Positions 8,944 through 17,548 are shown, numbered from the stretch's first letter. The stretch is 37,976 nucleotides of DNA from an uncultured Campylobacter sp. (GCF_938017775.1 NZ_CALIIU010000007.1:1-37976); one strand, 5' to 3'. Notes: generated by a model from the letters alone, not told the origin. Program-made: numbers and translations.

Positions 8944-9930
8944 CTACGCAAAGGGCAGAATTTTTTTGTAGTTGCTCCACAGCTCGCTATCCTCGCCGAA
9001 ATACGCGAGCAGTCCGCGCGCGTTGCGATCGAAAGGGTTGGGCTCTTTATGCAGCGCGATACGCTGCGACAGGCGCAGATCGTAGGTGTTGTATATCGCA
9101 GAATACGGCACCGGAAAGTCCGAAGCGTAAAGCAAGCGCGAGTGCACGTCCGTTTGGCTCACCAGATGGGGCAGAGCCTTAGCGCGCACCGGCGTCATAA
9201 GCGCGGAAACGTCGGCGTAGAGGTTTTTGTGCGTGCGCAAAAGCGCCAGAAGCGCGAAATAATCGTGTCCGAAATTTCGCGGACGGCGCGAAAGCGCACG
9301 AAAAATATGCGAATACTCATAGTTAATCGCCATGTGTGCGCACACCGTCGTAACGCCCAGCTCAAGCGGCGCATAGATCATCTCCAGCGCCTCGTAGCGG
9401 CGAGTGCTCGGCACCGAGCTTTCGTTGCCGACGTGGATCACCAGCGGCAAGCCGAGCTTGGCGAGCTTTTCAAAATACGGCACGTAGCGAGGCAGCCTCG
9501 TATCCAGATCCCAATAGTTTTGTAAAAATTTCGCCCCTTTAAATCCGAGCTCGAAGCAGCGATCGATCTCATCTAGCGCGTCCGATCGCTTTGGATTGAT
9601 ACTAAAAAACGGCACGATGAGATCAGGGTTTTTTTGATAAATTTCAAATACGCTGTCGTTGTCCGCACAGACGGTCTTATCGCGATGGATTAGCTCGCCT
9701 GCGTCGCTAAATTTAGCATCCACGCCGAAAAGCACCGCCTTTTTAACGTATTTCGAGGCTTTAAGCCCGCCGAGCAGAGCGTCCACATAGGCTTCATATG
9801 GCTCTTTGATCGCGCGCGATACGTCTATACCGAAGCGCCTGCCGAAAAGGCGCAGCGCGAGCCTGTCGTAAGGGCGATCGAAGCGCACCTCCTTGCTTAA
9901 CAGATGGACGTGAAAATCAAGCGTTTGCAT
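8944..9930 (-). CDS. Amidohydrolase family metal-dependent hydrolase
   Basis: A 328-residue TIM-barrel hydrolase of the amidohydrolase-2 (ACMSD-like) group. The N-terminal metal motif is DFHVHL with H7 and H9; later ligands are visible in LVIHVGNES, CAHMAIN and the C-terminal LLYASDFPVPYS aspartate. These enzymes hydrolyse or decarboxylate small carboxylated or amide substrates; the substrate here cannot be told. There is no signal peptide, so it is cytoplasmic. It lies upstream of the membrane-anchored unknown on the same strand. Confidence 0.8.
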   Translation of the reverse strand: MQTLDFHVHLLSKEVRFDRPYDRLALRLFGRRFGIDVSRAIKEPYEAYVDALLGGLKASKYVKKAVLFGVDAKFSDAGELIHRDKTVCADNDSVFEIYQKNPDLIVPFFSINPKRSDALDEIDRCFELGFKGAKFLQNYWDLDTRLPRYVPYFEKLAKLGLPLVIHVGNESSVPSTRRYEALEMIYAPLELGVTTVCAHMAINYEYSHIFRALSRRPRNFGHDYFALLALLRTHKNLYADVSALMTPVRAKALPHLVSQTDVHSRLLYASDFPVPYSAIYNTYDLRLSQRIALHKEPNPFDRNARGLLAYFGEDSELWSNYKKILPFA

Positions 9931-10106
9931 CGGGGATCCTTGGGAAAATTTTGCCGAGTTTATATCAAATTGCGGTAAATGGTTAGAATTTTAAATTCGG
10001 GTTTAAATTTACGCACCGCGCCCTGCTGCGCCCTTAAATTTTAAAATTTAAACCTCGCCGAAAGAGCCGTTAATTGATATTTAATGCCGTTTTAAAGCTA
10101 CGGCGA

Positions 10107-10112
10107 TATACT
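10107..10112 (+). promoter_or_regulatory. Possible -10 box of the GNAT gene
   Basis: TATACT lies 37 bases before the ATG at 10149, at a spacing fitting a short leader that carries the AAGGAG ribosome site. It differs by one base from the consensus and no clear -35 is visible, so this is tentative. Confidence 0.35.
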
Positions 10113-10148
10113 TGCGATTTGAAAAGCTATTTCAATTAAGGAGCGAAG

Positions 10149-10589
10149 ATGGAGTTTGAAATTTTAGAAAATTCCGCCGATTTTAAGCCTAGCGATCTGG
10201 ATGAGATAATGGTATCGATCGGCTGGGATACGGAGCAAAATGCAGCCTCCGTGCCGCCGCACGAGACATACAGAGTGTGGCGCACCTATGATTACGTGGC
10301 GATCGCCAAAACGCAGGGCAAGACCGTGGGGGTGCTGGAGGCGTTTTGCGACCGCGACAACTTCGCTACGAGCTATCTTTACTGCGTGATAGTTCATAAG
10401 GATTATCAAAGGCGCGGTATCGGCACGGCGCTCGTGAATGCCTTTAATAAGCGCTTTGCGCACACCACCACCTTTGTCGTGACCCCTCTGCATAAGGCTG
10501 AGGGTGCCGGAAAATTCCTACAAAAGTGCGGCTTTAAAGACGCGTCGGAGCACTTTACGGTTCATATGAGGAAGCGAAATTCGATTTAA
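10149..10589 (+). CDS. GNAT family N-acetyltransferase
   Basis: A 146-residue single-domain acetyltransferase that would move an acetyl group from acetyl-CoA to an amine. The acetyl-CoA pyrophosphate loop (motif A) is clear as VIVHKDYQRRGIGTALV, in the expected central position, followed by the C-terminal CGFKDASEHFTVHM that matches the usual last strand. The acceptor cannot be predicted. The ATG is preceded by AAGGAG at 6-7 bases. It stands alone, ahead of the toxin-antitoxin pair, and shares no features with GNAT toxins of the TacT type, having no adjacent RHH antitoxin. Confidence 0.85.
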   Translation: MEFEILENSADFKPSDLDEIMVSIGWDTEQNAASVPPHETYRVWRTYDYVAIAKTQGKTVGVLEAFCDRDNFATSYLYCVIVHKDYQRRGIGTALVNAFNKRFAHTTTFVVTPLHKAEGAGKFLQKCGFKDASEHFTVHMRKRNSI

Positions 10590-10663
10590 CGGGCATAAAT
10601 TTTAAAATTTTATCGAGCTTTGGCTCTAAAACGGTTGGAATTTTAAATTTAGCTATGAGCTGC

Positions 10664-10669
10664 TATAAT
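10664..10669 (+). promoter_or_regulatory. -10 box of the toxin-antitoxin operon
   Basis: An exact TATAAT sits 22 bases before the antitoxin ATG, leaving a leader of roughly 15 bases that contains the AAGGAG ribosome site. Such pairs commonly repress their own promoter, so an operator is expected to overlap this box, but I see no strong inverted repeat across it. Confidence 0.55.
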
Positions 10670-10691
10670 CGCTAAAATTTAAGGAGCCAAA

Positions 10692-10943
10692 ATGATCACT
10701 ATGCAGATCCAAAGCGGCGTCGATCGCGATACTCTCGAAACTTTTAAGAAGCTTTTTTTAAAAATCGATCCCTCCGCGCAGATCACTCTAAGCGGCGAGA
10801 AAAATTTAGAAACGATTCTGTCGGAGTTTAAATCCGGCGAAAGTTACGACGAGATAAAAAACGGAATGGATGCAGATTTAAAATCATACGCAAACGGCGA
10901 TCTAAGCGGCTTTGAGGAGCTAGGCAAGGGCTGGAAAAATTGA
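10692..10943 (+). CDS. Putative type II antitoxin
   Basis: An 83-residue acidic protein directly ahead of a RelE/ParE-type toxin gene. No domain is recognised with certainty; it contains Glu/Asp-rich helical sequence in its C-terminal half (ESYDEIKNGMDADLKSYANG), as antitoxins that wrap their toxin do. AAGGAG stands 7 bases before the ATG. Its TGA stop overlaps the toxin TTG start (TTGA), the usual coupled arrangement in which more antitoxin than toxin is made. Identification rests mainly on context. Confidence 0.65.
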   Translation: MITMQIQSGVDRDTLETFKKLFLKIDPSAQITLSGEKNLETILSEFKSGESYDEIKNGMDADLKSYANGDLSGFEELGKGWKN

Positions 10944-11221
10944 AAATAATCCAGTCTAAAAGATTTCGCGCGCAGCTTAGCAAGATCGTAGAATTTATCG
11001 CAGAGCGCTCAGAGGATGCGGCAGAAAATTTTAAAAACGAGCTTTTTGCGCGAGCAGGCGAACTTGGCTTTATGCCGTATAAATTTCGTAGATCAAAAAG
11101 CTTTGACGATGATAGAATTAGAGATTTTGTATTTAAAGGTTTCGTAATCCCGTATCTAATAGATGAACCTAACGATACAATCGTTATCCTAGCGATATTT
11201 AAGCAAAATTTATTGAGATAG
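10940..11221 (+). CDS. RelE/ParE superfamily toxin
   Basis: A 93-residue basic protein with the RelE/ParE layout: an N-terminal strand and two helices (QSKRFRAQLSKIVEFIAERS), then the core PYKFRRSKSFDDDRIRDFVFKGFVIPYLIDEPNDTIVILAIF strands read here in pieces. Family members either cut mRNA on the ribosome (RelE) or poison DNA gyrase (ParE); the IPYLID and IVILAIF strands resemble ParE members but this is not decisive. The start is a TTG that overlaps the antitoxin stop, so translation should be coupled and weak. The 3' end is free, followed by 250 bases without a gene. Confidence 0.75.
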   Translation: MKIIQSKRFRAQLSKIVEFIAERSEDAAENFKNELFARAGELGFMPYKFRRSKSFDDDRIRDFVFKGFVIPYLIDEPNDTIVILAIFKQNLLR

Positions 11222-11473
11222 CTTGACGCCTGTTTAAAAACATCTACGTTTAAATTCCGCGCTCCGTTTATTAAAACCATTCATTCGCCGCCACTACAGC
11301 GCCAAAGAAAAAACCACTCGTCCCCGATAAATCACTGTATATTCTCGCACGGCGCCGTAAATTCCAATTTTACGCATGCCGCGCGGCATACAAAAGCAAC
11401 TCCGCTCGCCCCCTGCGCAAAAGCAAACCTAAAAGAATTTTCGGCTACAATTTCCCCCAAATAAAGGCAAAAT

Positions 11474-12796
11474 ATGAAAGAAATCTCGCTATTAAGGCTC
11501 TCGCTCGCAATCTACGTCGATATGTTTTTGCGCCTCGTGACCACATTTATCAACACCTACATGATCTCGCGCGTGGACGTCTCGCTAGTAGGCGCGCTGG
11601 GGGCGGGCAACGAGATATTTTTGCTCTTCGTCACGGTTTTCGGCTTCCTCGCCGTGGGCTGCTCGGTTCTCGTAGCGCAGGCGCTCGGGGCGAAAAACAA
11701 AGTCCTAGCCATGCGCGCGATCCACACGAGCATCGCATTTAACGCGCTCGTGGGACTTTGCAGCGGCGTTTTCGTCTTTAGCTGTGCACCTTTTTTACTC
11801 CGCGCGCTGCAAGTGCCCGCCGAGCTTTTGAGCGAAAGCGCGATCTATCTTAAGGTCATCAGCATCGTCTTTGCGATAGACGCCGTCGCGATCGTGCTTA
11901 GCGCCATCGTGCGCGTTTACGGATACGCAAATTTCATCATCGCGGTCTCCGTGGCAATGAATCTAGTAACTCTCGCGGGCAACTACGTCGTGCTATTTAG
12001 TCCGTTCGGATTGCCGTACTACGGGCTTGAGGGCATCGGCGTGAGCACCATCGCGGGGCGCATGATCGGCGTATGTTTATTCTTCCTCATCATCACGAAG
12101 GTGCTAAAGATAAAATTTTACCTTACGATGTTTTTAAAGATCAAGCTCGCCACGCTGCGTAAAATTCTATCCGTAGGGCTTCCGAGCGCGGGCGAAAACA
12201 TGCTGTGGATCGTGCAGTATCTAGTCGCATTCGCCTTCGTCGCGAGCATGGGCGAGGCGAGCCTTACCGTACAGACGATCTATTTTCAAATTTCATCATT
12301 CATCTTCTTCGGCGGAAGCGCGATTAGTATGGCAAACGAAGTGATCGTAGGCCGCCTCGTAGGCGCCGCTAAGCCGCAGGAGGCGTACCGACACACTTTT
12401 ACCGCGCTGCGCTTCGGGCTCGGGGCGACGGCGCTTTTCGTCGCGATCGTATTTTTAGCGCGCGAGCAGATTATGGAGATGTTGAGCCTAAACGAGGCGC
12501 ACAAGCAGGTCATGCGGCCGCTTTTTTACCTAACGCTCGGGCTTGAGTTCGGACGGACGCTTAATATCGTGTTCGTAAACGCCCTGCGTGCAAGCGGCGA
12601 CGCGAGGTTTCCCTTTGCGATGGGCGTGATCTTTATGTGGGGCGTCTCGATCCCCGTGGGCTGGCTTTTGGGCATTCATCTGGGGTATGGAATTTTAGGC
12701 GTTTGGATCGGGTTTTTCTGCGACGAGTGGCTGCGCGGCAGCGCGAATACGGCGAGATGGATAAGCAAAAAATGGCAGAGCAAAAAGTTAGTCTAA
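11474..12796 (+). CDS. MATE family efflux transporter
   Basis: A 440-residue polytopic protein with about twelve hydrophobic helices in two similar halves, as in multidrug and toxic compound extrusion antiporters that use a sodium or proton gradient. Typical MATE features include the early GALGAGNEIF loop, the SVLVAQALGAKN segment of the first half and the matching ANEVIVGRLVGAAKPQEA segment of the second half. The ATG follows AAAGGCAAAAT, and a TACAAT at 11446 could be its -10 box. Its last 40 bases overlap the YgjP-type gene. The exported compound is not predictable. Confidence 0.88.
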   Translation: MKEISLLRLSLAIYVDMFLRLVTTFINTYMISRVDVSLVGALGAGNEIFLLFVTVFGFLAVGCSVLVAQALGAKNKVLAMRAIHTSIAFNALVGLCSGVFVFSCAPFLLRALQVPAELLSESAIYLKVISIVFAIDAVAIVLSAIVRVYGYANFIIAVSVAMNLVTLAGNYVVLFSPFGLPYYGLEGIGVSTIAGRMIGVCLFFLIITKVLKIKFYLTMFLKIKLATLRKILSVGLPSAGENMLWIVQYLVAFAFVASMGEASLTVQTIYFQISSFIFFGGSAISMANEVIVGRLVGAAKPQEAYRHTFTALRFGLGATALFVAIVFLAREQIMEMLSLNEAHKQVMRPLFYLTLGLEFGRTLNIVFVNALRASGDARFPFAMGVIFMWGVSIPVGWLLGIHLGYGILGVWIGFFCDEWLRGSANTARWISKKWQSKKLV

Positions 12797-14169
12797 ATTT
12801 ACTAGGCTTGCCGATTAGCCTGCGTTTTAAGCGGATGAAATACGCGCGTATCCGCATTAGCAAGGACTGCGAAATCAGCGTGAGCGTGCCGCGCTCCTAC
12901 ACCGCGGCGCAAGCAAAAGACTTCATCCTGAAGCACGAAAGCTGGATCCGCCAAACGCTAGCGCGACTGCGAAGCAAGCTACTAGCGAGCGATCAGGTTA
13001 GAATTTTAGGCAAAATTTACAAGCTGAAATTTAGCCGCGAGGTCGAGCTCGGTACAAACTGCGGCGCGAATAAAAATTTAGACAATGGCGGCACGCAAGG
13101 CTGCGTGAACTGGGCGAATGGCGATGCGAATAGTGACGCGGGCAGCGTAAATTCGGCTCATTTACAAAGCGGCGCGGGTATAAGTGGTAGCGGCGTCGAT
13201 AGCGGCGATGTGAGCAGTAGCGCAAACAATTCCATGGGCGGCATGAATGACGGTGCGGACGACGGCGCGGGAAGTGAAATTTTAAAATTTCACTCGGGCG
13301 AGTGCGCCTCACAAAATGGCGCGGCAAGCGAGGATTTGAAATTTGACCTACCGGACGATGCGGCGCAGGGGCTAGCGCAACAGAGCGAAGTGCGACAAAG
13401 CGGCGGACTCGTAAATACCGCGGCGCAAAATGTCCGCGAGCAATCCCGCGGCGAAATTTTAAAATTTCACTCGGGCGGGTGCGCTCCGCAAAGCAGAGAT
13501 GCAGGTAAATTTAACTCCGCCGCAAGCGGCGAAATTTTAAAATTTGACCCTGCCGCAGGGGATGAAATTTCAAAATTTAAACCTGTCGCGGGCGAAGGAA
13601 TTTCAAATTTTAAACCCGCTGCAAGCGGAGAAATTTCAAATCTTAGCTTTGTCGTAGGCAAAGAAATTTCGGTCGCTAGCGAAAAAATTTCAAAATCCGC
13701 GAGCGAAAACATGCCGCAAAATGTAGCGCAAAGCGCGCAAGCGGCGGAGCGCGACGAGCCCGATTTTACGATCAAAAATTTTATCCAAAGCTCTAAATTT
13801 AAAGATAAAATTTTCGTATCGGAGGGCACGATCTTTTGCGAAAACGAGGGCGAGTTTGCGGCGTTTAAAAAGGCTTTTGCGCTTGAGATTTATCTGCGCT
13901 ATATCGCGAAATTTTCCCCGCGAATAGGCCGCAAGATCGCGCGGGTGCGGGTGCGCAAAATGCAGACGCGCTGGGGCAGCTGCAACCACGCAAAGGGTTA
14001 TCTCAACTTCTCGCTAAGCCTGATAGAGCGGGATCCGCGCTTCGTCGAATACGTCGTGCTGCACGAGCTCGCGCACCTCATCCACGCAAACCACGGAGCG
14101 GATTTTTACGCGCTCATCGCGCAGATCATGCCCGATTTTAGGGCACGCATCAAGCTAGGCAAGGGCTAG
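12757..14169 (+). CDS. YgjP-type (DUF45) zinc metalloprotein with a large repeat-rich insert
   Basis: A 470-residue member of the YgjP/DUF45 (SprT-like, WLM-related) metallohydrolase family, whose members are normally only about 230-240 residues. The N-terminal family region (SLRFKRMKYARIRIS, residues 20-34) and the C-terminal catalytic region are intact: RWGSCNHAKGYLNFSL, then HELAH (436-440) with H446 as likely third ligand. Between about residues 101 and 333 (13057-13755) lies a low-complexity insert rich in Gly, Ala, Ser and Asn, ending in an 11-residue tandem repeat. Two close ATGs (12757, 12772) are possible starts; both overlap the MATE gene, and an upstream in-frame GTG at 12637 would only add translated MATE sequence. 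Function of the family is unclear; peptidase activity is inferred from the motif. Confidence 0.82.
   Translation: MDKQKMAEQKVSLNLLGLPISLRFKRMKYARIRISKDCEISVSVPRSYTAAQAKDFILKHESWIRQTLARLRSKLLASDQVRILGKIYKLKFSREVELGTNCGANKNLDNGGTQGCVNWANGDANSDAGSVNSAHLQSGAGISGSGVDSGDVSSSANNSMGGMNDGADDGAGSEILKFHSGECASQNGAASEDLKFDLPDDAAQGLAQQSEVRQSGGLVNTAAQNVREQSRGEILKFHSGGCAPQSRDAGKFNSAASGEILKFDPAAGDEISKFKPVAGEGISNFKPAASGEISNLSFVVGKEISVASEKISKSASENMPQNVAQSAQAAERDEPDFTIKNFIQSSKFKDKIFVSEGTIFCENEGEFAAFKKAFALEIYLRYIAKFSPRIGRKIARVRVRKMQTRWGSCNHAKGYLNFSLSLIERDPRFVEYVVLHELAHLIHANHGADFYALIAQIMPDFRARIKLGKG
13276..13485 (+). repeat. 33-base direct repeat pair inside the YgjP-type gene
   Basis: Copies at 13276-13308 and 13453-13485 agree at all but about two positions and are 177 bases apart, so both are read in the same frame. 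Each begins with GAAATTTTAAAATTTCAC and encodes EILKFHSGxCA. The start of each unit contains the window-wide 14-base palindrome. Confidence 0.85.
13525..13656 (+). repeat. Tandem 33-bp (11-residue) degenerate repeat, four units plus a partial fifth
   Basis: Units start at 13525, 13558, 13591 and 13624, with a decayed fifth at 13657. They encode SGEILKFDPAA, GDEISKFKPVA, GEGISNFKPAA and SGEISNLSFVV. Unit length is exactly 33 bases throughout, keeping the reading frame, while the units diverge in sequence. It forms the C-terminal part of the insert in the YgjP-type protein. Confidence 0.85.
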
Positions 14170-14333
14170 TTCGCAAACGGGGCGCCCGTTTAAATTTCAC
14201 GCCGCTGCGTCGCAGTTCTTGCCGCAGTCGATAAATTTCAACCAATCTTCCGTCACGCCGTAGCAGGCCGCAGCCAGTCCGAACTTGCGCGGCGCAGGCG
14301 GCGAAATTTAGCAAATTTTCGCGGATCTAAACG

Positions 14334-14774
14334 CTAATCTAAAGCCGCAAATTCCACATATTTCTCCATCGCAACCAGCAGGAGCCAGCGCGCAGTAGGG
14401 CTGAAAAAATAGTGGTGTTCGGGGACCTGCTCCATTATAAATTTTAAAAAATCGTAAAAATATTCGGGCGCAAATTTAACCTCGGCGCTCGTTAAATTAT
14501 CACCCAGATAGCAGATTTCACCGCCTAAAATCCTCGCTTTTACCGCAGGATTTGCGTCTATGAAGCTTCTGGCACCGGCAAAGCTCAGGCAGTCTGCGGT
14601 CGCATAATCTTTCAAACCCCGCAAGACGGGTTTGGAGCCGATGAAGGCGAAATTTTCCTCTATAAATTTTACTCCGTCCTCGCTCACCTGCCAGCAATCG
14701 CCCAAGCTCGATAAAAACGCAAACATCTCATCATCCGCGGATTTGAAATTTGTAGGCTCATTTTTGCGATCCAT
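14334..14774 (-). CDS. Hypothetical protein
   Basis: A 146-residue cytoplasmic protein that I do not recognise. It has no signal peptide or membrane segment and is rich in aromatic residues, with FLSSLGDCWQVSEDG near the start and a C-terminal VPEHHYFFSPTARWLLLVAMEKY segment, here quoted only in part: PEHHYFFSPTARW. AAAAAGGACAAAG precedes the ATG and is a good ribosome site. The size and composition resemble small single-domain proteins found singly in accessory DNA, but I see no family match. It is the gene next to the foreign-looking transporter. Confidence 0.65.
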   Translation of the reverse strand: MDRKNEPTNFKSADDEMFAFLSSLGDCWQVSEDGVKFIEENFAFIGSKPVLRGLKDYATADCLSFAGARSFIDANPAVKARILGGEICYLGDNLTSAEVKFAPEYFYDFLKFIMEQVPEHHYFFSPTARWLLLVAMEKYVEFAALD

Positions 14775-14988
14775 CTTTGTCCTTTTTAAATTTATAGTTG
14801 CTTTTATTTTGAAATTTTTACGATAAAGAACAGAAAATATGTTTGATTTAATCTTTTTAAAATCATTATATTAAATTAGGCTAATCAAGGTTTTCCGAGC
14901 TCTTTTTATTTCAAGCGAAATCCTTTACCGTCCTTTAAAATTCAACCAATTCAAATAATCGTTCTTTCTTTATTTTTTTGAACTTTAT

Positions 14989-16233
14989 TTATTTGTTATC
15001 ATCAGCGAACTGCTCTTTGACAAGATCTTTGATATCGCTTTTAATACTTTTAGTATCAACTATTGAATCCTCACCCAGCTTCTGAAATTTTTCTTTATCT
15101 GCCTTCGTATATTCCTGTTCATCATCATATTTTTTTGTGATCAACCGAATCATCTTGCGACGCAAAAACTTCTCATCTCTAATATTTGACCTCTCTTTGA
15201 TCCACCCAATTAGTAATACCATCAACATTATAAAACCAATATAACCTAGAATTGGATACATAATCGATACTAATTTTTTAAAGCCCATAAAGGATAATAT
15301 ATACCCTACAACTACGGTGCCAATCATAATTGGATAAAAACGTTTTGATTGATTAGATGAAAAACGTTTTGCTAAGGCATAGAATAAACTGAAAGCAGTA
15401 TTAAAGATCAAGCCGAAGATAACAAGTGCATACACAAACGCAAATGCAGGGTGAATCTGTTTGGCAATAGCCAACATAGGAATATCAACAGTCGTTGCAA
15501 GTTTTACATTTGCATATAAGATACAGGTTGTAACTGTGATGATAATACCGATTATAAATCCACCCAAAGTACCACCTTTTTCTGCTACACCAATCCTCAT
15601 AATGGATCCCCCTAATACAAAAGCCATTGATACACCTGTCATAACGCAGAGCGAAAAATAATTCAGAACAGAAAACCAGATATTTGGCATTGGAGTAGAG
15701 ATTGTATTTACAATTGTTTCTAATTCTTTAAAATCAAAACGTTGACTTGCAAAGGTATACACTGCCATAATCATAATCATGATAAAAATAATAGGCGTAA
15801 ATATTCCGATCACATTCGTGATTTTTTCAAAATCAAGAAAGCTAACAAGGATTATCAATACGGCACATAGGAGTGCTCCTGACCAGAATGGCATGCCAAA
15901 TTGCTGATTAAGATTTGATCCAGCCCCGGCAATCATGACAAAACCTACCACAAAACAGCAAATAATTAAAGAAATATCAAGAATTTTATTAGTGATAGAT
16001 CCAGCAATTTGTGAAAGAACTTCAAAGTGATCATTGGATCTAAAATAACTACCGAATGTAATAATGATTTTACCAAAGACGACATTGAGGATACCAAGAA
16101 TAACGGCTCCAAGAATACCCCATTTGCCAAAACTGACGAAATATTGCATCAGATCCTGACCGGACGATAATCCAGCACCGACAATAACCCCAACATATGC
16201 TAACGCTACATTTAAAATTTGTTTTAACATCAT
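14989..16233 (-). CDS. YkvI-type membrane transporter, probably acquired
   Basis: A 414-residue protein with ten or more hydrophobic helices, resembling the uncharacterised YkvI family (COG3949). The first helix LNVALAYVGVIVGAGLSSGQ carries a glycine-rich break like that of LeuT-fold transporters, which suggests sodium- or proton-coupled solute uptake; the substrate is unknown. A charged cytoplasmic tail of about 60 residues follows the last helix. GAGGTAGG precedes paired ATG codons at 16233 and 16230. The gene is plainly AT-richer than everything around it, prefers A/T third positions, and lacks the AAATTT palindromes common elsewhere, all signs of recent transfer. Confidence 0.8.
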   Translation of the reverse strand: MMLKQILNVALAYVGVIVGAGLSSGQDLMQYFVSFGKWGILGAVILGILNVVFGKIIITFGSYFRSNDHFEVLSQIAGSITNKILDISLIICCFVVGFVMIAGAGSNLNQQFGMPFWSGALLCAVLIILVSFLDFEKITNVIGIFTPIIFIMIMIMAVYTFASQRFDFKELETIVNTISTPMPNIWFSVLNYFSLCVMTGVSMAFVLGGSIMRIGVAEKGGTLGGFIIGIIITVTTCILYANVKLATTVDIPMLAIAKQIHPAFAFVYALVIFGLIFNTAFSLFYALAKRFSSNQSKRFYPIMIGTVVVGYILSFMGFKKLVSIMYPILGYIGFIMLMVLLIGWIKERSNIRDEKFLRRKMIRLITKKYDDEQEYTKADKEKFQKLGEDSIVDTKSIKSDIKDLVKEQFADDNK

Positions 16234-16456
16234 CCTACCTCTTAATTATAAAAATTTTAATTTGCTTTACTAATATTAAGAATCTTTAAATTTAAATAAT
16301 ATTAAATGCTAATTAAATTTTATCCAAATAATGACACGAAATTTACACCGAAATTACATCCAAACTCTTAGCGAGATTCCAAGCGAAAATCCCGTACTTT
16401 GGTGAATAAAACCGCAAGACCACCGCTCAAAACAGATCAAGGCAGATCAAGGCAGT

Positions 16457-17548
16457 TTACTTGAAAAAATTCTTGATTTTATCGAGTATCCCCTCGTCGT
16501 CTCCGCCCTTGCTGCCGAAGCTTTCTTGAAGTTCGCGCAAAAGCGCTTCTTGCTTCTCGTTCAATTTTTTAGGCGTCTGGACGTTTACCTGCACGATCAG
16601 ATCGCCGTTTTTCTTAGTGCGGATATTCGGCGCGCCCTCGCCGTAGATCGTAAAGCGCTGCTTGTCCTTGGTGCCTACTTTGAGCTTCAGCTCCGCCTTG
16701 CCGCGCGGCGTCGGCACCTCGATGCTCTCGCCCAAGATCGCCTGCGTAAAAAACACCGGCACCTCGATATACAGGTCATCTCCGTCGCGCAGGAAGTGGC
16801 TGTCCTCCTTCACGCGCACTATCACATACAGATCCCCGATCTCGCCGGTTTTGGAGACGTTGCCTTTGCCGCTTAGGCGCACGCGCTGTCCGTCGTCTAT
16901 GCCTGCGGGAATGTCAAATTTAAGGCTCACGTCCTCTTCGGTAAAACCCTTACCGCCGCAATCCTTGCACCTATCCTTTACGATCTCGCCCGTACCACCG
17001 CATTCGGAACAGCTTTGGATGAAGCTCATATATCCGCGCCTGACCGCGACGCGCCCAGTGCCGCCGCAAGCGGAGCAAGTATGTCTTTTTTTGTCCTTCG
17101 AGCCGGTGGCGTCGCAGGCAGGGCACGGCTTTTTGATCTTGTATTTTATCTCCTTGTGAACGCCCTCTAAAGCCTCTTTAAACTCCAGCGTTACGGCCAG
17201 TTCGGTATCTATGCCGTATGGATCGCTAGGGTGTGAGCGACCGCCTCCGCCAAATGCCTGCTCAAAAAAATCGCCGAAAATCGAGCTAAAATCAAATCCG
17301 CCGCCGCTCGCGCCGCCGTATGCGCCGCTGATGCCCTCTTTGCCGTAGCGATCATACATTCTGCGCTTTTGATCGTCGCTTAAAATTTGATACGCTTCGT
17401 TGATCTTTTTAAATTTCTCCTCCGACTCCTTGTCGCCTTGGTTGCGGTCGGGATGGAATTCCAAAGCGAGCTTTCTAAACGCCTTTTTTATCGTTTCGGC
17501 GTCGGCATCGCGCGCCACGCCTAAAATTTCATAATAATCTTCTTCCAC
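16457..17548 (-). CDS. dnaJ: Chaperone DnaJ
   Basis: A 363-residue type I Hsp40 that delivers unfolded clients to DnaK and stimulates its ATPase. The J domain at the N-terminus has the HPD motif (in LEFHPDRNQGD), followed by a Gly/Phe-rich region (GGASGGGFDFSSIFGDFF), then four CxxCxGxG-type zinc repeats (CPACDATG, CSACGGTG, CSECGGTG, CKDCGGKG) and two C-terminal substrate domains. The first zinc repeat has CDATG in place of CxGxG. AAGGAGAATTTC stands before the ATG. It is divergent from racR, as in other campylobacters, and no dnaK or grpE is adjacent. No CIRCE-like operator is visible. Confidence 0.95.
   Translation of the reverse strand: MEEDYYEILGVARDADAETIKKAFRKLALEFHPDRNQGDKESEEKFKKINEAYQILSDDQKRRMYDRYGKEGISGAYGGASGGGFDFSSIFGDFFEQAFGGGGRSHPSDPYGIDTELAVTLEFKEALEGVHKEIKYKIKKPCPACDATGSKDKKRHTCSACGGTGRVAVRRGYMSFIQSCSECGGTGEIVKDRCKDCGGKGFTEEDVSLKFDIPAGIDDGQRVRLSGKGNVSKTGEIGDLYVIVRVKEDSHFLRDGDDLYIEVPVFFTQAILGESIEVPTPRGKAELKLKVGTKDKQRFTIYGEGAPNIRTKKNGDLIVQVNVQTPKKLNEKQEALLRELQESFGSKGGDDEGILDKIKNFFK

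Noticed and set aside
10149..11221. GNAT gene plus toxin-antitoxin pair as one defence module
   Set aside because: The GNAT gene has its own ribosome site, over 100 bases separate it from the pair, and a separate TATAAT precedes the antitoxin.
12637..12756. Upstream extension of the YgjP-type gene from GTG 12637
   Set aside because: It lies wholly within the MATE coding sequence and adds no family sequence; the ATGs at 12757 and 12772 fit better.
14200..14310. Minus-strand stretch reading YGVTEDWLKFIDCGKNCDAAA-like sequence downstream of the 14334 gene
   Set aside because: It looks protein-like and may be a gene remnant, but it is under 40 codons, has a stop just upstream and no start codon, so it cannot be called.
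16245..16250. TATAAT on the minus strand just ahead of the YkvI-type gene
   Set aside because: It is too close to the start codon to leave room for a leader with the ribosome site, so a promoter role is unlikely.
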